Source: a virus. From it: DNA of 40,600 nucleotides. The stretch's first letter is position 1. Each line of letters starts with the position of its first letter. The position numbers were made by a program, and so were the translations under genes. The notes under the pieces were generated by a model, which was not told the DNA's origin, did not search any database, and saw only the letters and a program-made list of their open reading frames with translations. Location of the stretch: positions 1 to 40,600 of IMG/VR virus record IMGVR_UViG_3300037071_001883. The stretch is one strand, 5' to 3'. This document shows, in pieces, positions 21,186 to 27,199 of the stretch.

Positions 21186-21351
21186 TGCGGACTCCTTTCG
21201 TGGGGTCTAGCGCGGTCATTCCAAGAAAACAGACGTACAGGATTCGTTCCTTCTCGCTACCGAGGAGTTGGGCGAATCCGTCATACGCCCAAAACAATTG
21301 CTCTCTTCCCAGTCTCCTCCTTTCGATTCGCTTGGGCAAGCGGGAAATCAT
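21163..21351 (-). CDS. Small hypothetical ORF
   Basis: A 62-residue ORF from ATG 21351 (ATG 21396 is an alternative that overlaps the upstream gene by 23 nt). It is basic at the N-terminus (SRLPKRIERRRLGREQ) with an aromatic/hydrophobic middle (LFWAYDGFAQLL, ILYVCFLGM). It fills an otherwise empty gap and overlaps the next start by 23 nt. No good ribosome site was seen, so it is only moderately supported. Confidence 0.45.
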   Translation of the reverse strand: MISRLPKRIERRRLGREQLFWAYDGFAQLLGSEKERILYVCFLGMTALDPTKGVRNAEVPPR

Positions 21352-21373
21352 AGGGTGGTTCGGCTCGCCCAGG

Positions 21374-21571
21374 CTAGTCCGCATAGTTCGGCTCATCCCG
21401 TATGGCGAGTCGGAGCAGGGCCGATTCTATGTCCTGCATGAGCGACCGCGCATGGTCCATGTCCAGGGTCATGGTGAAGTCCTCGACGCGGATCTTGACC
21501 CGCCCGGTAGTGGTTGGGACCACCTCGGGGCGATGGCGGGTGTAGGTGCAATGGGTGATGGTTGAGCTCAT
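21374..21571 (-). CDS. Small hypothetical protein
   Basis: A 65-residue protein, coupled to the helicase by ATGA. Beta strands (GRVKIRVEDFTMTLD) are followed by a helix (DHARSLMQDIESALLRLA). The octamer just upstream of its start lies in the helicase gene. No recognised family. Confidence 0.6.
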   Translation of the reverse strand: MSSTITHCTYTRHRPEVVPTTTGRVKIRVEDFTMTLDMDHARSLMQDIESALLRLAIRDEPNYAD

Positions 21572-22653
21572 GCCTTCTCAGATGCTCCTTTCGGGGTGGG
21601 GGATTCGGATAAAGTGTAGATGCCTCGCTCGACCTTCCTAACTAGCTGCTTCGCTTCGAGATAGGCTAGGGAATTCGTGGTTCGGCGCTGGAGTTCTAGC
21701 TCTGACCAGGAGGGATAGGCAGCTCTGAGCGCAGCCACGACCGCCTTTCGGGGGGTCTGACCGCCCTTGAGGGCCGCTAAGATGGTCTCCTGTCTCTCCG
21801 AGTAAAGCTCGCCCGAGTATTCCAAGCGCAGGGACGGGGGCTCGGGAGGCTCGCCCGAGATGAACTTAACCACTTGGGAATCATTGGCATGGCTCTCCCC
21901 CCTCGACTTAGGGATCTTGAAGTAGAACCCGTCCGAGCGGGCTGCGGTGTAATGCGGCCGGATGATGATGTGCTGATCGACCGAGCCTGAGATTACGCTC
22001 GCCCCCCGAGCCCGGTAGTTCGCTGACTTCCCTTCGACTGCCTTGGCGGTATGGGTTGAGGCGAAGATGGAGAGATAGAACTTGTCCCGTAAGTGCTTGA
22101 GCAGGCCCATGATGCGCTTCATTTCCATGTTCGAGTTCTCATCCAGGTTATGGAGTTCTAGGAGGGTGTCTAGGATGAGGACGTTCACGTTATATAGGTC
22201 GAGGGCTTGTTCCAATATCTTCTGGCTCGCCGGGTCGAGGAGGTCTAAGCCTTTGTTGAGCAAGAGCATAGAGCCGTTTGTTGTTTTGATCTGCATGGGG
22301 CGGGCTAGCTTCTGGGCCTGGCCGAGATAGTCCCATGTGGGCGAGTCCTGGCCGATGAATAGGACTCTCTGGTGCGGCGCTGGCTGGAATGAGCCAAAGA
22401 GGGGCTCGCCCGAGTCGAGGGATAGGAAGGCTGCCATGAGGAACATGGTCTTGCCCGCGAAGGGCTCGCCCGAAACGAGTGTTAATGAATGGGATAGGAG
22501 GAAATCCTCGAACAGCCAGGGCGGGCGAGTCACTCGGCCCTGGGTCACGTCCATAGCGAAGAAGGGGCGGTTCGCCTTCTCCCAGTCCGCCCGGTCGATC
22601 TGGGCGAGATCAGCTTCTAGGCCAGGATCCTCGGATTCGAAATCGTCGCTCAC
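21568..22653 (-). CDS. RepA-like hexameric helicase / AAA_25 ATPase
   Basis: A 361-residue RecA-fold ATPase. Walker A is GEPFAGKT (residues 62-69), Walker B is VLILDT (Asp162), and an FASTHTAK strand fits the RepA/DnaB-like motif 3 region. The C-terminal ~80 residues are a winged-helix-like module (LAALKGGQTPRKAVVAALR). It probably unwinds the fork ahead of the family A polymerase. It is the first gene of its leftward unit, right after a ~200-bp control region. Eight copies of the GGGCGAG octamer crowd into this gene, far above the rest of the window. Confidence 0.82.
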   Translation of the reverse strand: MSDDFESEDPGLEADLAQIDRADWEKANRPFFAMDVTQGRVTRPPWLFEDFLLSHSLTLVSGEPFAGKTMFLMAAFLSLDSGEPLFGSFQPAPHQRVLFIGQDSPTWDYLGQAQKLARPMQIKTTNGSMLLLNKGLDLLDPASQKILEQALDLYNVNVLILDTLLELHNLDENSNMEMKRIMGLLKHLRDKFYLSIFASTHTAKAVEGKSANYRARGASVISGSVDQHIIIRPHYTAARSDGFYFKIPKSRGESHANDSQVVKFISGEPPEPPSLRLEYSGELYSERQETILAALKGGQTPRKAVVAALRAAYPSWSELELQRRTTNSLAYLEAKQLVRKVERGIYTLSESPTPKGASEKA

Positions 22654-22856
22654 GGGGGCTTAGATGCGGCGGGATAGGAGGGGATTCGGGATAAATATTT
22701 ATGGGGTTTAGGGGGTAGGAATTTTACCTCTATATAGGGGCAGGGAGACAAAGGCGCTCCCTTGCGTCCGCGCCCTTGCCCCCTACCCTGACGGCTGCCC
22801 CCTGGTCGGTGGGGGTAAATATGGTTCCTATATATGGGACGTGATAGAATTCTGGC
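22654..22856. promoter_or_regulatory. Divergent AT-rich control region, origin or operator candidate
   Basis: A ~200-bp region between the leftward helicase start and the rightward HNH start, without a credible gene. It holds a perfect 12-bp palindrome ATAAATATTTAT at 22691-22702, a near-palindromic CCTCTATATAGGGG and a related CCTATATATGGG nearer the HNH start. These AT islands stand out in a G/C-rich setting. TAAAAT preceded by TTGTCT on the minus strand is a weak leftward promoter (19-bp spacer). The location suits a replication origin or operators. Confidence 0.5.
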
Positions 22857-23285
22857 ATGCCATGGAAGGCAGAGGTTTACCATCCCAAGGAAGGGGATAT
22901 GCCCGAGGACTGGGCAGAGATCCGCGAGATAGTGCTTGATCGGGATGGGTATAGGTGCCAGGCATGTTGGATAAGGCACAAGAGGCACCCCAATCGCTTG
23001 CAGGCGCATCACATACTGCCACGGTCCGAGGGCGGGACTAATGACCTTCATAACCTATGCACCCTCTGTCATGTTTGCCACGACTTGATCGAGCCTTATT
23101 CCCGTCAATTGCCCTCCGTTAGAGCTATACGGCGGTTTTGGAAGGACTACGAGACAGGGACGAAAAGCCTAAGCGAATCGCTTGTAGAGGCTGATAGCAG
23201 CCTTAAAAACGGGTTTGGCGAGAATCCCAATCAGACTTGGCAAGCCATGGTTTACGGCGGTCAACGAGCAAACCCAAGAAAATAG
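22857..23285 (+). CDS. HNH endonuclease, rightward gene inside the leftward block
   Basis: A 142-residue HNH nuclease. CQAC (Cys34, Cys37), AHHILPRSEGG (His51, His52), and NLCTLCHVCH (Cys68, Cys71, Cys74, His75) form the metal-finger and catalytic site. Strong HNH signature in the order and spacing of restriction-like or homing enzymes. It is transcribed against the flanking operons, and its stop lies 8 bp from the end of the facing gene unit, which suggests an inserted mobile gene with its own promoter. Confidence 0.9.
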   Translation: MPWKAEVYHPKEGDMPEDWAEIREIVLDRDGYRCQACWIRHKRHPNRLQAHHILPRSEGGTNDLHNLCTLCHVCHDLIEPYSRQLPSVRAIRRFWKDYETGTKSLSESLVEADSSLKNGFGENPNQTWQAMVYGGQRANPRK

Positions 23286-23293
23286 ATCCTCCC

Positions 23294-23359
23294 TTAGTTC
23301 GGCTCGCCCGAGTCGGATAGGATTATGGCGGTTTCGCGTTCGGAGCGGGTTCGGGTCAT
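23294..23359 (-). CDS. Tiny ORF, 21 residues
   Basis: From ATG 23359 (ATGA overlap with the gene upstream) to TAA 23296-23294. The product is Arg/Glu-rich and ends SDSGEPN, where SGEP is read from the GGGCGAG octamer. Only the overlap supports it; it may be unexpressed. Confidence 0.3.
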   Translation of the reverse strand: MTRTRSERETAIILSDSGEPN

Positions 23360-23523
23360 GGCTTGGTGATGTCGCTAAGTTCGGACTCGCGCTCGTTAAT
23401 TAAGTCCAGTACAATGCTTAGGGCCTTTGAGACCTGATAATCGGTAACGCCTTGGGACATAATCCATTCCCGGGCTTTTTGGAGATATCCGATTGTGTCG
23501 TGACGATCTATAGGGTCAAGCAT
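23356..23523 (-). CDS. Small helical protein, 55 residues
   Basis: From ATG 23523, overlapping the upstream gene by 8 nt and with GGAGGAG just before the start, to TGA 23358-23356. Charged helices (IGYLQKAREWIMSQG, VSKALSIVLDLINERESEL). The form resembles a small DNA-binding or regulatory protein. No family recognised. Confidence 0.6.
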   Translation of the reverse strand: MLDPIDRHDTIGYLQKAREWIMSQGVTDYQVSKALSIVLDLINERESELSDITKP

Positions 23524-23722
23524 GGCTCCTCCAGGGGGAATAGACGGCTACCGGCTCATATGCGCTCCAAATGACTGCGCCAGAGCTCGCGTGGTCGGCG
23601 GCTCGCTCCATGGCCGCGGCGAGAAAGACTAGCTCGGCTTGGGGGGATGCCCCTGCGGGAGGGGTGAAATCGCCCAGGATGCGGGTTCCGGATAGGTCAC
23701 GGACGGTTAGGTGGCGGTTCAT
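23516..23722 (-). CDS. Small hypothetical protein
   Basis: A 68-residue protein. The start is ATG 23722 because it follows AGGAGGAAT; the longer frame through the upstream gene is rejected. Residues LVFLAAAMERAADHA form a helix, with a beta tail (GAVIWSAYEPVAVY). Family unknown. Confidence 0.6.
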   Translation of the reverse strand: MNRHLTVRDLSGTRILGDFTPPAGASPQAELVFLAAAMERAADHASSGAVIWSAYEPVAVYSPWRSHA

Positions 23723-23732
23723 GGGATTCCTC

Positions 23733-24173
23733 CTAGAGCCAATTATGGTGAAGGGCATACCCGCCGTCTTTGTGGGGGTGGTCGGGCGAGTAATTGCGGT
23801 CGCCATTCGAATGATCGTTACTTGGGCAGCCACGTTTCCAATGCTGGCCTTGTGGTGCCTCTCCGATACAGTCAAATCCGCTCGGCCAGAGGGTCCAAGC
23901 GAGGTTATAGACAAGGTGGAATCCCATGTCCATACCACAACCGCCCACGATGATGCCGCCTTTGTCACGGTCCCAACGCTTGCCCATTGCAGCAGCCGCC
24001 ATGCCGGTTATAAACATGGGACCATCTAAGGTACGCGCGTATAGGTCAATCCTGCGAGACATGCCGGAGCGGGAGACGTGGCGCAATACGCAATCAATCG
24101 TATCGCCCGGCTTGAGGATGTTGAGGAGCTTAAGCCGCCATTCCTCTTGTTCGGCTTTCTGTTTCTTAGTCAC
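23733..24173 (-). CDS. Conserved phage protein (VRHVSRSGMSR-type)
   Basis: A 146-residue protein from GTG 24173, with AGGAGATATCCC before it. LRHVSRSGMSRRIDLY in the first third and GGCGMDMGFHLVY in the second are hallmarks of a small protein common in phages of many hosts. No function is established. The C-terminal His/Asp-rich part (NDHSNGDRNYSPDHPHKDGG) could bind metal. Confidence 0.75.
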   Translation of the reverse strand: MTKKQKAEQEEWRLKLLNILKPGDTIDCVLRHVSRSGMSRRIDLYARTLDGPMFITGMAAAAMGKRWDRDKGGIIVGGCGMDMGFHLVYNLAWTLWPSGFDCIGEAPQGQHWKRGCPSNDHSNGDRNYSPDHPHKDGGYALHHNWL

Positions 24174-24183
24174 GGGATATCTC

Positions 24184-24417
24184 CTAGGCTAGGTGGAAGT
24201 ACGCGACAACCGCCGAACGGATAGATGCGAACGTGCGGAAGCCGATTCGGACCGCGGTTCCGGCTGGGGGTTCGATGGGATGGGTCTTGAGATAGAACGC
24301 GAACGAGTCTAGCTCTATCTCGGTTGGATCCACCGGCTCCAAGATGCCGATGTAAGACTCGCCCCGATGTAGGATGGGCGGATCGCCTGAGCTCGGATAG
24401 GTTATGGTGTAGGACAT
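24184..24417 (-). CDS. Small beta-rich hypothetical protein
   Basis: A 77-residue protein, TAATG-coupled to the upstream gene. It has a regular strand pattern (SYIGILEPVDP, TEIELDSFAFYLKT, GTAVRIGFRTF). No family recognised. Confidence 0.6.
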   Translation of the reverse strand: MSYTITYPSSGDPPILHRGESYIGILEPVDPTEIELDSFAFYLKTHPIEPPAGTAVRIGFRTFASIRSAVVAYFHLA

Positions 24418-24704
24418 TAGGCACGCTCCAAGCCGTCATGGCAGCATCCGATTTGCCCGCATTCGCCGCAATACTCTTCTCGGGCGAGCGGGGTTATCTC
24501 TTCGGGGTCGAATAGGAAATAGCGGTCGTCGCCGATCATGCGGCACACAACCTGCCCCGTTCGTTCCTCAATGCCGTCCCATTCGGTCTCTTCGGTCGGG
24601 CGGGTCTCCCATCCGAAAACGTACCACGCGACGCCGCGGTAGCCGTCTACGGTGTAGGCTTCGGCGGGGAATGTAGCGTTATCTTCTTCGTAGTTCGGGC
24701 GCAT
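24417..24704 (-). CDS. Small protein with C-terminal zinc knuckle
   Basis: A 95-residue protein from ATG 24704, after AAAGGAGC. It is acidic and aromatic (GVAWYVFGWETRPTEETEWD), and the end carries a YCGECGQIGCCHDG metal site. One of a series of Cys-rich small proteins in this block. Confidence 0.62.
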   Translation of the reverse strand: MRPNYEEDNATFPAEAYTVDGYRGVAWYVFGWETRPTEETEWDGIEERTGQVVCRMIGDDRYFLFDPEEITPLAREEYCGECGQIGCCHDGLERA

Positions 24705-24706
24705 GG

Positions 24707-24946
24707 CTAGGCTCCTTTCTCGGCATGCTCGGCACAGGCTTGGCACATGGGCAACCGCGTTCGGTACGATTCCGCATTCTTGTGCATATATGTACTTGGC
24801 GTAGGTCCCTGGACGGATACAGAGCGCACGGCATCATCGGCACATTGGCCCATGCGCTTGCCGGTTCCACGGCTGTAGTGCCCGCTATACTGGCAATCGT
24901 CGTCATTGCAGGCACACACGCGAACGAAAATCGCCCCTTGGCTCAC
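24707..24946 (-). CDS. Cys-rich small protein
   Basis: A 79-residue protein from GTG 24946 (GTGA overlap). Cys/His residues are spaced as CACNDDDC near the start, one mid Cys, then CQACAEH at the end, suggesting zinc binding. No known family. A 15-bp sequence shared with the next-but-one gene boundary covers its start. Confidence 0.6.
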   Translation of the reverse strand: MSQGAIFVRVCACNDDDCQYSGHYSRGTGKRMGQCADDAVRSVSVQGPTPSTYMHKNAESYRTRLPMCQACAEHAEKGA

Positions 24947-25131
24947 TTGGCACCTGCCTTTGTGGGGTAGTCGTTTATTCCGCCGGGGCCAATAAGGTCA
25001 ATCCAAGCGGCTAGGGCGGAGTTAATCTCGTTTGATAGGTGGACGGTTTCAGTGTGGGAGAAAGAAATTCTGTTAAGTCTCTCCCGAAACGCTATCATCT
25101 CAGCGAGGCACTGTTTCAATTCTGGTTTCAC
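24943..25131 (-). CDS. Small helical protein
   Basis: A 62-residue protein. GTG 25131 is used because it overlaps the upstream stop as GTGA; the frame further upstream runs in the neighbour. It is mostly helical (KQCLAEMIAFRERLNRIS, NEINSALAAWIDL) and ends KAGAK, like the upstream gene. Confidence 0.58.
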   Translation of the reverse strand: MKPELKQCLAEMIAFRERLNRISFSHTETVHLSNEINSALAAWIDLIGPGGINDYPTKAGAK

Positions 25132-25322
25132 TTGGCACCTGCTTTCGCTTCGTGGTACTCGGCGCAGGCGGCACACACGTGGGCAAGGTGGCCCTTGAGG
25201 GTTAGGAACGCGATTCGCTTGAGCATGGCGCGCTCGGATGCGAAGGACTCCGAACGCATGGCGCCGTTATAGGCGATCCACCTAATTATGTGCTTGCGTG
25301 CTTCCATCGTGTTATCCTCCAT
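25128..25322 (-). CDS. Small protein with CxxC
   Basis: A 64-residue protein (ATG 25322, or ATG 25307). Basic helices (KHIIRWIAYNG, ERAMLKRIAFLTLKGH) precede CAACAEYHEAKAGAK. The ending AGAK is the same as in the following gene, encoded by the same 15-bp sequence. Possible metal binding; role unknown. Confidence 0.58.
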   Translation of the reverse strand: MEDNTMEARKHIIRWIAYNGAMRSESFASERAMLKRIAFLTLKGHLAHVCAACAEYHEAKAGAK

Positions 25323-25352
25323 TCTGTCGGATGCTCGATTGCACCGAACGAT

Positions 25353-25568
25353 TCAAAGAGTATCTAGGCCACGTGAAACGAAATACTGCCAGCGCGCATC
25401 GGACATAGGGAAAAGCATGGGACCGTTGGGAGTCTGATATCCTTCGTTGGTTATCAGTTTGCGGCATTCGCTCCCAACGTAAACCCACTGGTCCTCACCC
25501 GTATCGGCCTTACGCGCTGATATGGAGACCGGACGGCCGCATATGAAGCATTTCCGAGTCTTTTTCAT
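25353..25568 (-). CDS. Small zinc-finger phage protein, first gene of the leftward block
   Basis: A 71-residue protein from ATG 25568 (ATG 25586 is possible). KCFICGRPV and VGSECRKL make a CxxC...C metal site, and the end PMSDARWQYFVSRG is a form seen in small phage proteins. It is nearest the 25.6-25.9 kb control region and would be the first gene transcribed leftward from it. Confidence 0.65.
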   Translation of the reverse strand: MKKTRKCFICGRPVSISARKADTGEDQWVYVGSECRKLITNEGYQTPNGPMLFPMSDARWQYFVSRGLDTL

Positions 25569-25661
25569 GTCGTGGAATGGTAGCAAGCGGTAGGCCAGTC
25601 GAAAAAATGTCGTCGTTTGTTGATAGGTGACAACAAGTTAGGACAGTTTGGTGTGCCGTTT

Positions 25662-25690
25662 TGACACACCCTCACCTGCACGTTAGGGTT
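25662..25690 (+). promoter_or_regulatory. Rightward promoter candidate for the packaging/structural operon
   Basis: A perfect TTGACA at 25662-25667 is followed 17 bp later by TAGGGT (25685-25690, 3 of 6 matches to TATAAT; this -10 form is seen in GC-rich hosts). It reads toward the first rightward gene ~240 bp on. The palindrome TGCATGATGCA begins right after the -10, at the likely start site, where a repressor could act. Confidence 0.55.
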
Positions 25691-25726
25691 GCATGATGCA
25701 GGGGCTGCATGATCGAACTGCAATGA

Positions 25727-25759
25727 CTCGCCCGCGGGCATGATTGGCTCGGGCGAGTA
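25727..25759. repeat. Inverted repeat made of two GGGCGAGT octamers
   Basis: ACTCGCCCG at 25727-25735 and CGGGCGAGT at 25751-25759 are perfect 9-bp complements with a 15-nt loop. An 11-bp direct repeat ATGACTCGCCC covers 25724-25734 and 25804-25814. It could be a hairpin, a protein dimer site, or both. Confidence 0.8.
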
Positions 25760-25931
25760 GGACTAGGGCAAGGCGAGGGACGCAGGCTCGGGCTATATGA
25801 TGTATGACTCGCCCAGGGGAGGGAGCATGGGCCAGGATGGAGACGGGGGGACGACCCCCACGCGCGGAAATGGGACGTTCTCTAAGAGCATCCCAATGCG
25901 CGGCAATTTTCGATTTTCACTGGAGGGCTAA

Positions 25932-26183
25932 GTGATTGGCCTGCTTAGTGTTCCCGAACGCACCCACTTCTCCGCCCTAGCGGCTGGCTTCGAGTATTTC
26001 CAGAACGAGCTCCCCCAAGCCTGCACCCGTTGTGACAAGCCGATCAACACCCTGGACATGGCCTACAAAATCCCCGCAGGCGGGCGGTACTGGGATTTGT
26101 GGTGCCCGCGCTGCATCGAGAACGACCTTCCCTCCATCCTGGCCGAGGCCGAGAAGAATGGGCAAGCGCCCCAATTTCGCTAA
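25932..26183 (+). CDS. Small zinc-ribbon protein, first gene of the rightward operon
   Basis: An 83-residue protein from GTG 25932 with GGAGGG upstream. CTRCDKPI and WCPRCIEN form a CxxC...CxxC zinc site. It overlaps the TerS-like gene by 26 nt. It may be a packaging or transcription factor; unknown. Confidence 0.65.
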   Translation: MIGLLSVPERTHFSALAAGFEYFQNELPQACTRCDKPINTLDMAYKIPAGGRYWDLWCPRCIENDLPSILAEAEKNGQAPQFR

Positions 26184-26739
26184 GAGTCGCGCGGTCCGGG
26201 AATTCCTGAAGCAGGATCCCTCACGGATCAACTGGACCTCCGCGGCCATCGCTCGCCACGTCGGCTGCTCGATCGGCCTAGTCCACCGGCTGAAGCGCGA
26301 ATTCGACCCCCACCGTCCCATGCGAACCTACGTCCGCCGGAAGCCGTTGATGCGCGGGAAGAAGGCCGCCTTCACCGAGCCCCCCGTGTCGGGCGAGCCT
26401 GAAATCGCTGCCGTCATCGACAACCCCTACATGACGACGGACGACAAGCGGCGAGCCCTCCGAGGCTTGGTCGAATCGGGCGACGTTCGGGACGAAGCAA
26501 AAATCTCCGCCATCCGCACGCTGCATCACATCGACGAGTCCCAAGGCAAGGCCCAGGAGCTGGGGCCGGGGAAGCCGCTGACGTTCGAGGATATCGTCCA
26601 TCGTCTCTCCCTCCTCATCACCGCCGCTGGTCCCGATGCGGCACGCGAAGCGGTCCGTCTCGCCAAGAAGGAGTGGGGAATCAATGCCAGCGTTGAAGCT
26701 CCCAAGCCCGACCACACCCCCGCAGCCAGCGGTAGTTGA
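26158..26739 (+). CDS. Terminase small subunit candidate (HTH DNA-binding)
   Basis: A 193-residue protein from ATG 26158. An N-terminal helix-turn-helix (residues ~20-50, SAAIARHVGCSIGLVHRLKR) would recognise the packaging site. The middle is helical and the C-terminus is Pro/Ala-rich. The position, two small genes before TerL and just after the non-coding region, supports TerS. There is no family signature beyond the HTH. Confidence 0.65.
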   Translation: MGKRPNFAKSRAVREFLKQDPSRINWTSAAIARHVGCSIGLVHRLKREFDPHRPMRTYVRRKPLMRGKKAAFTEPPVSGEPEIAAVIDNPYMTTDDKRRALRGLVESGDVRDEAKISAIRTLHHIDESQGKAQELGPGKPLTFEDIVHRLSLLITAAGPDAAREAVRLAKKEWGINASVEAPKPDHTPAASGS

Positions 26740-26971
26740 GTGGACGGACGCAGCGATCCATCCCGACTACGAGGGCAAGGCGAAGGATTCCCCTGGGCGA
26801 GTCGTACTTCACACCTGCGGCTTCTTCGTCAAGGCGACCTCGAAGGAGGTGACGCTTGCGGTTGACTACGACCCGGAGACCCAGGACTTCCGCACGCCGA
26901 ACGTCATCTCGCGCCGGGACATCACGCGCTTCACGGTGCTGGCGAGCCAAACCAAGAAAGGGAGGAAGTAA
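26684..26971 (+). CDS. Small hypothetical protein
   Basis: A 95-residue protein starting inside the TerS-like gene (ATG 26684). A Pro-rich N-terminus is followed by a compact beta domain (RVVLHTCGFFVKATSKEVTL, then PNVISRRDITRFTVL). The form recalls small phage proteins that sit near the terminase. No family named. Confidence 0.6.
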   Translation: MPALKLPSPTTPPQPAVVEWTDAAIHPDYEGKAKDSPGRVVLHTCGFFVKATSKEVTLAVDYDPETQDFRTPNVISRRDITRFTVLASQTKKGRK

Positions 26972-26972
26972 G

Positions 26973-27197
26973 ATGCTCAACATCCTAGGAGTAGACATCA
27001 CCGTCCGCTCGGCGCTCCTCGCACTAGTCCACACAGCGATCGAAACCATCGTCATGGTCGTCTGGCTCGCCCTGGCCTTGGATGCCGCTGGGGTCGAGAC
27101 CAAGATGAGCAGCGCAGGAGTGGCCGCCGTGACCGTCCTGTTCGTGGGCCTCTTCATCGAGCATGTCGTGGCGCTCGCTCCGGGGAAGGTTGCCTAG
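26973..27197 (+). CDS. Small two-span membrane protein
   Basis: A 74-residue protein from ATG 26973, after GGGAGGAAG. Two hydrophobic spans (ALLALVHTAIETIVMVVWLAL and AGVAAVTVLFVGLFIEHV, both abbreviated in position to ~14-35 and ~48-65). It could be a holin or antiholin, or a membrane factor for another step; the gene lies away from the lysis genes. Confidence 0.6.
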   Translation: MLNILGVDITVRSALLALVHTAIETIVMVVWLALALDAAGVETKMSSAGVAAVTVLFVGLFIEHVVALAPGKVA

Positions 27198-27199
27198 GG

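Larger units (their letters stand above)
25587..25931. promoter_or_regulatory. Non-coding control / possible packaging region
   Basis: 345 bp between the divergent leftward block and the terminase operon with no convincing gene. In order it holds GGTGTG...CACACC (a short hairpin), a TTGACA promoter, the palindrome TGCATGATGCA, a second TGCATGAT, a 9-bp inverted repeat built from two octamers, a repeated ATGACTCGCCC, and a GGGGG-acga-CCCCC hairpin. Phage packaging sites and early/late control regions commonly lie just before terS, so this is a good cos/pac candidate. Neither role is proven. Confidence 0.55.

Noticed and set aside
22650-23051. Minus-strand frame of 133 codons across the control region and the HNH gene
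   Set aside because: Pro-rich, antisense to a clear HNH nuclease and running through the AT-rich non-coding region.
23571-24029. Plus-strand frame of ~152 codons opposite two small leftward genes
   Set aside because: Antisense to genes with good starts and a known phage-protein signature.
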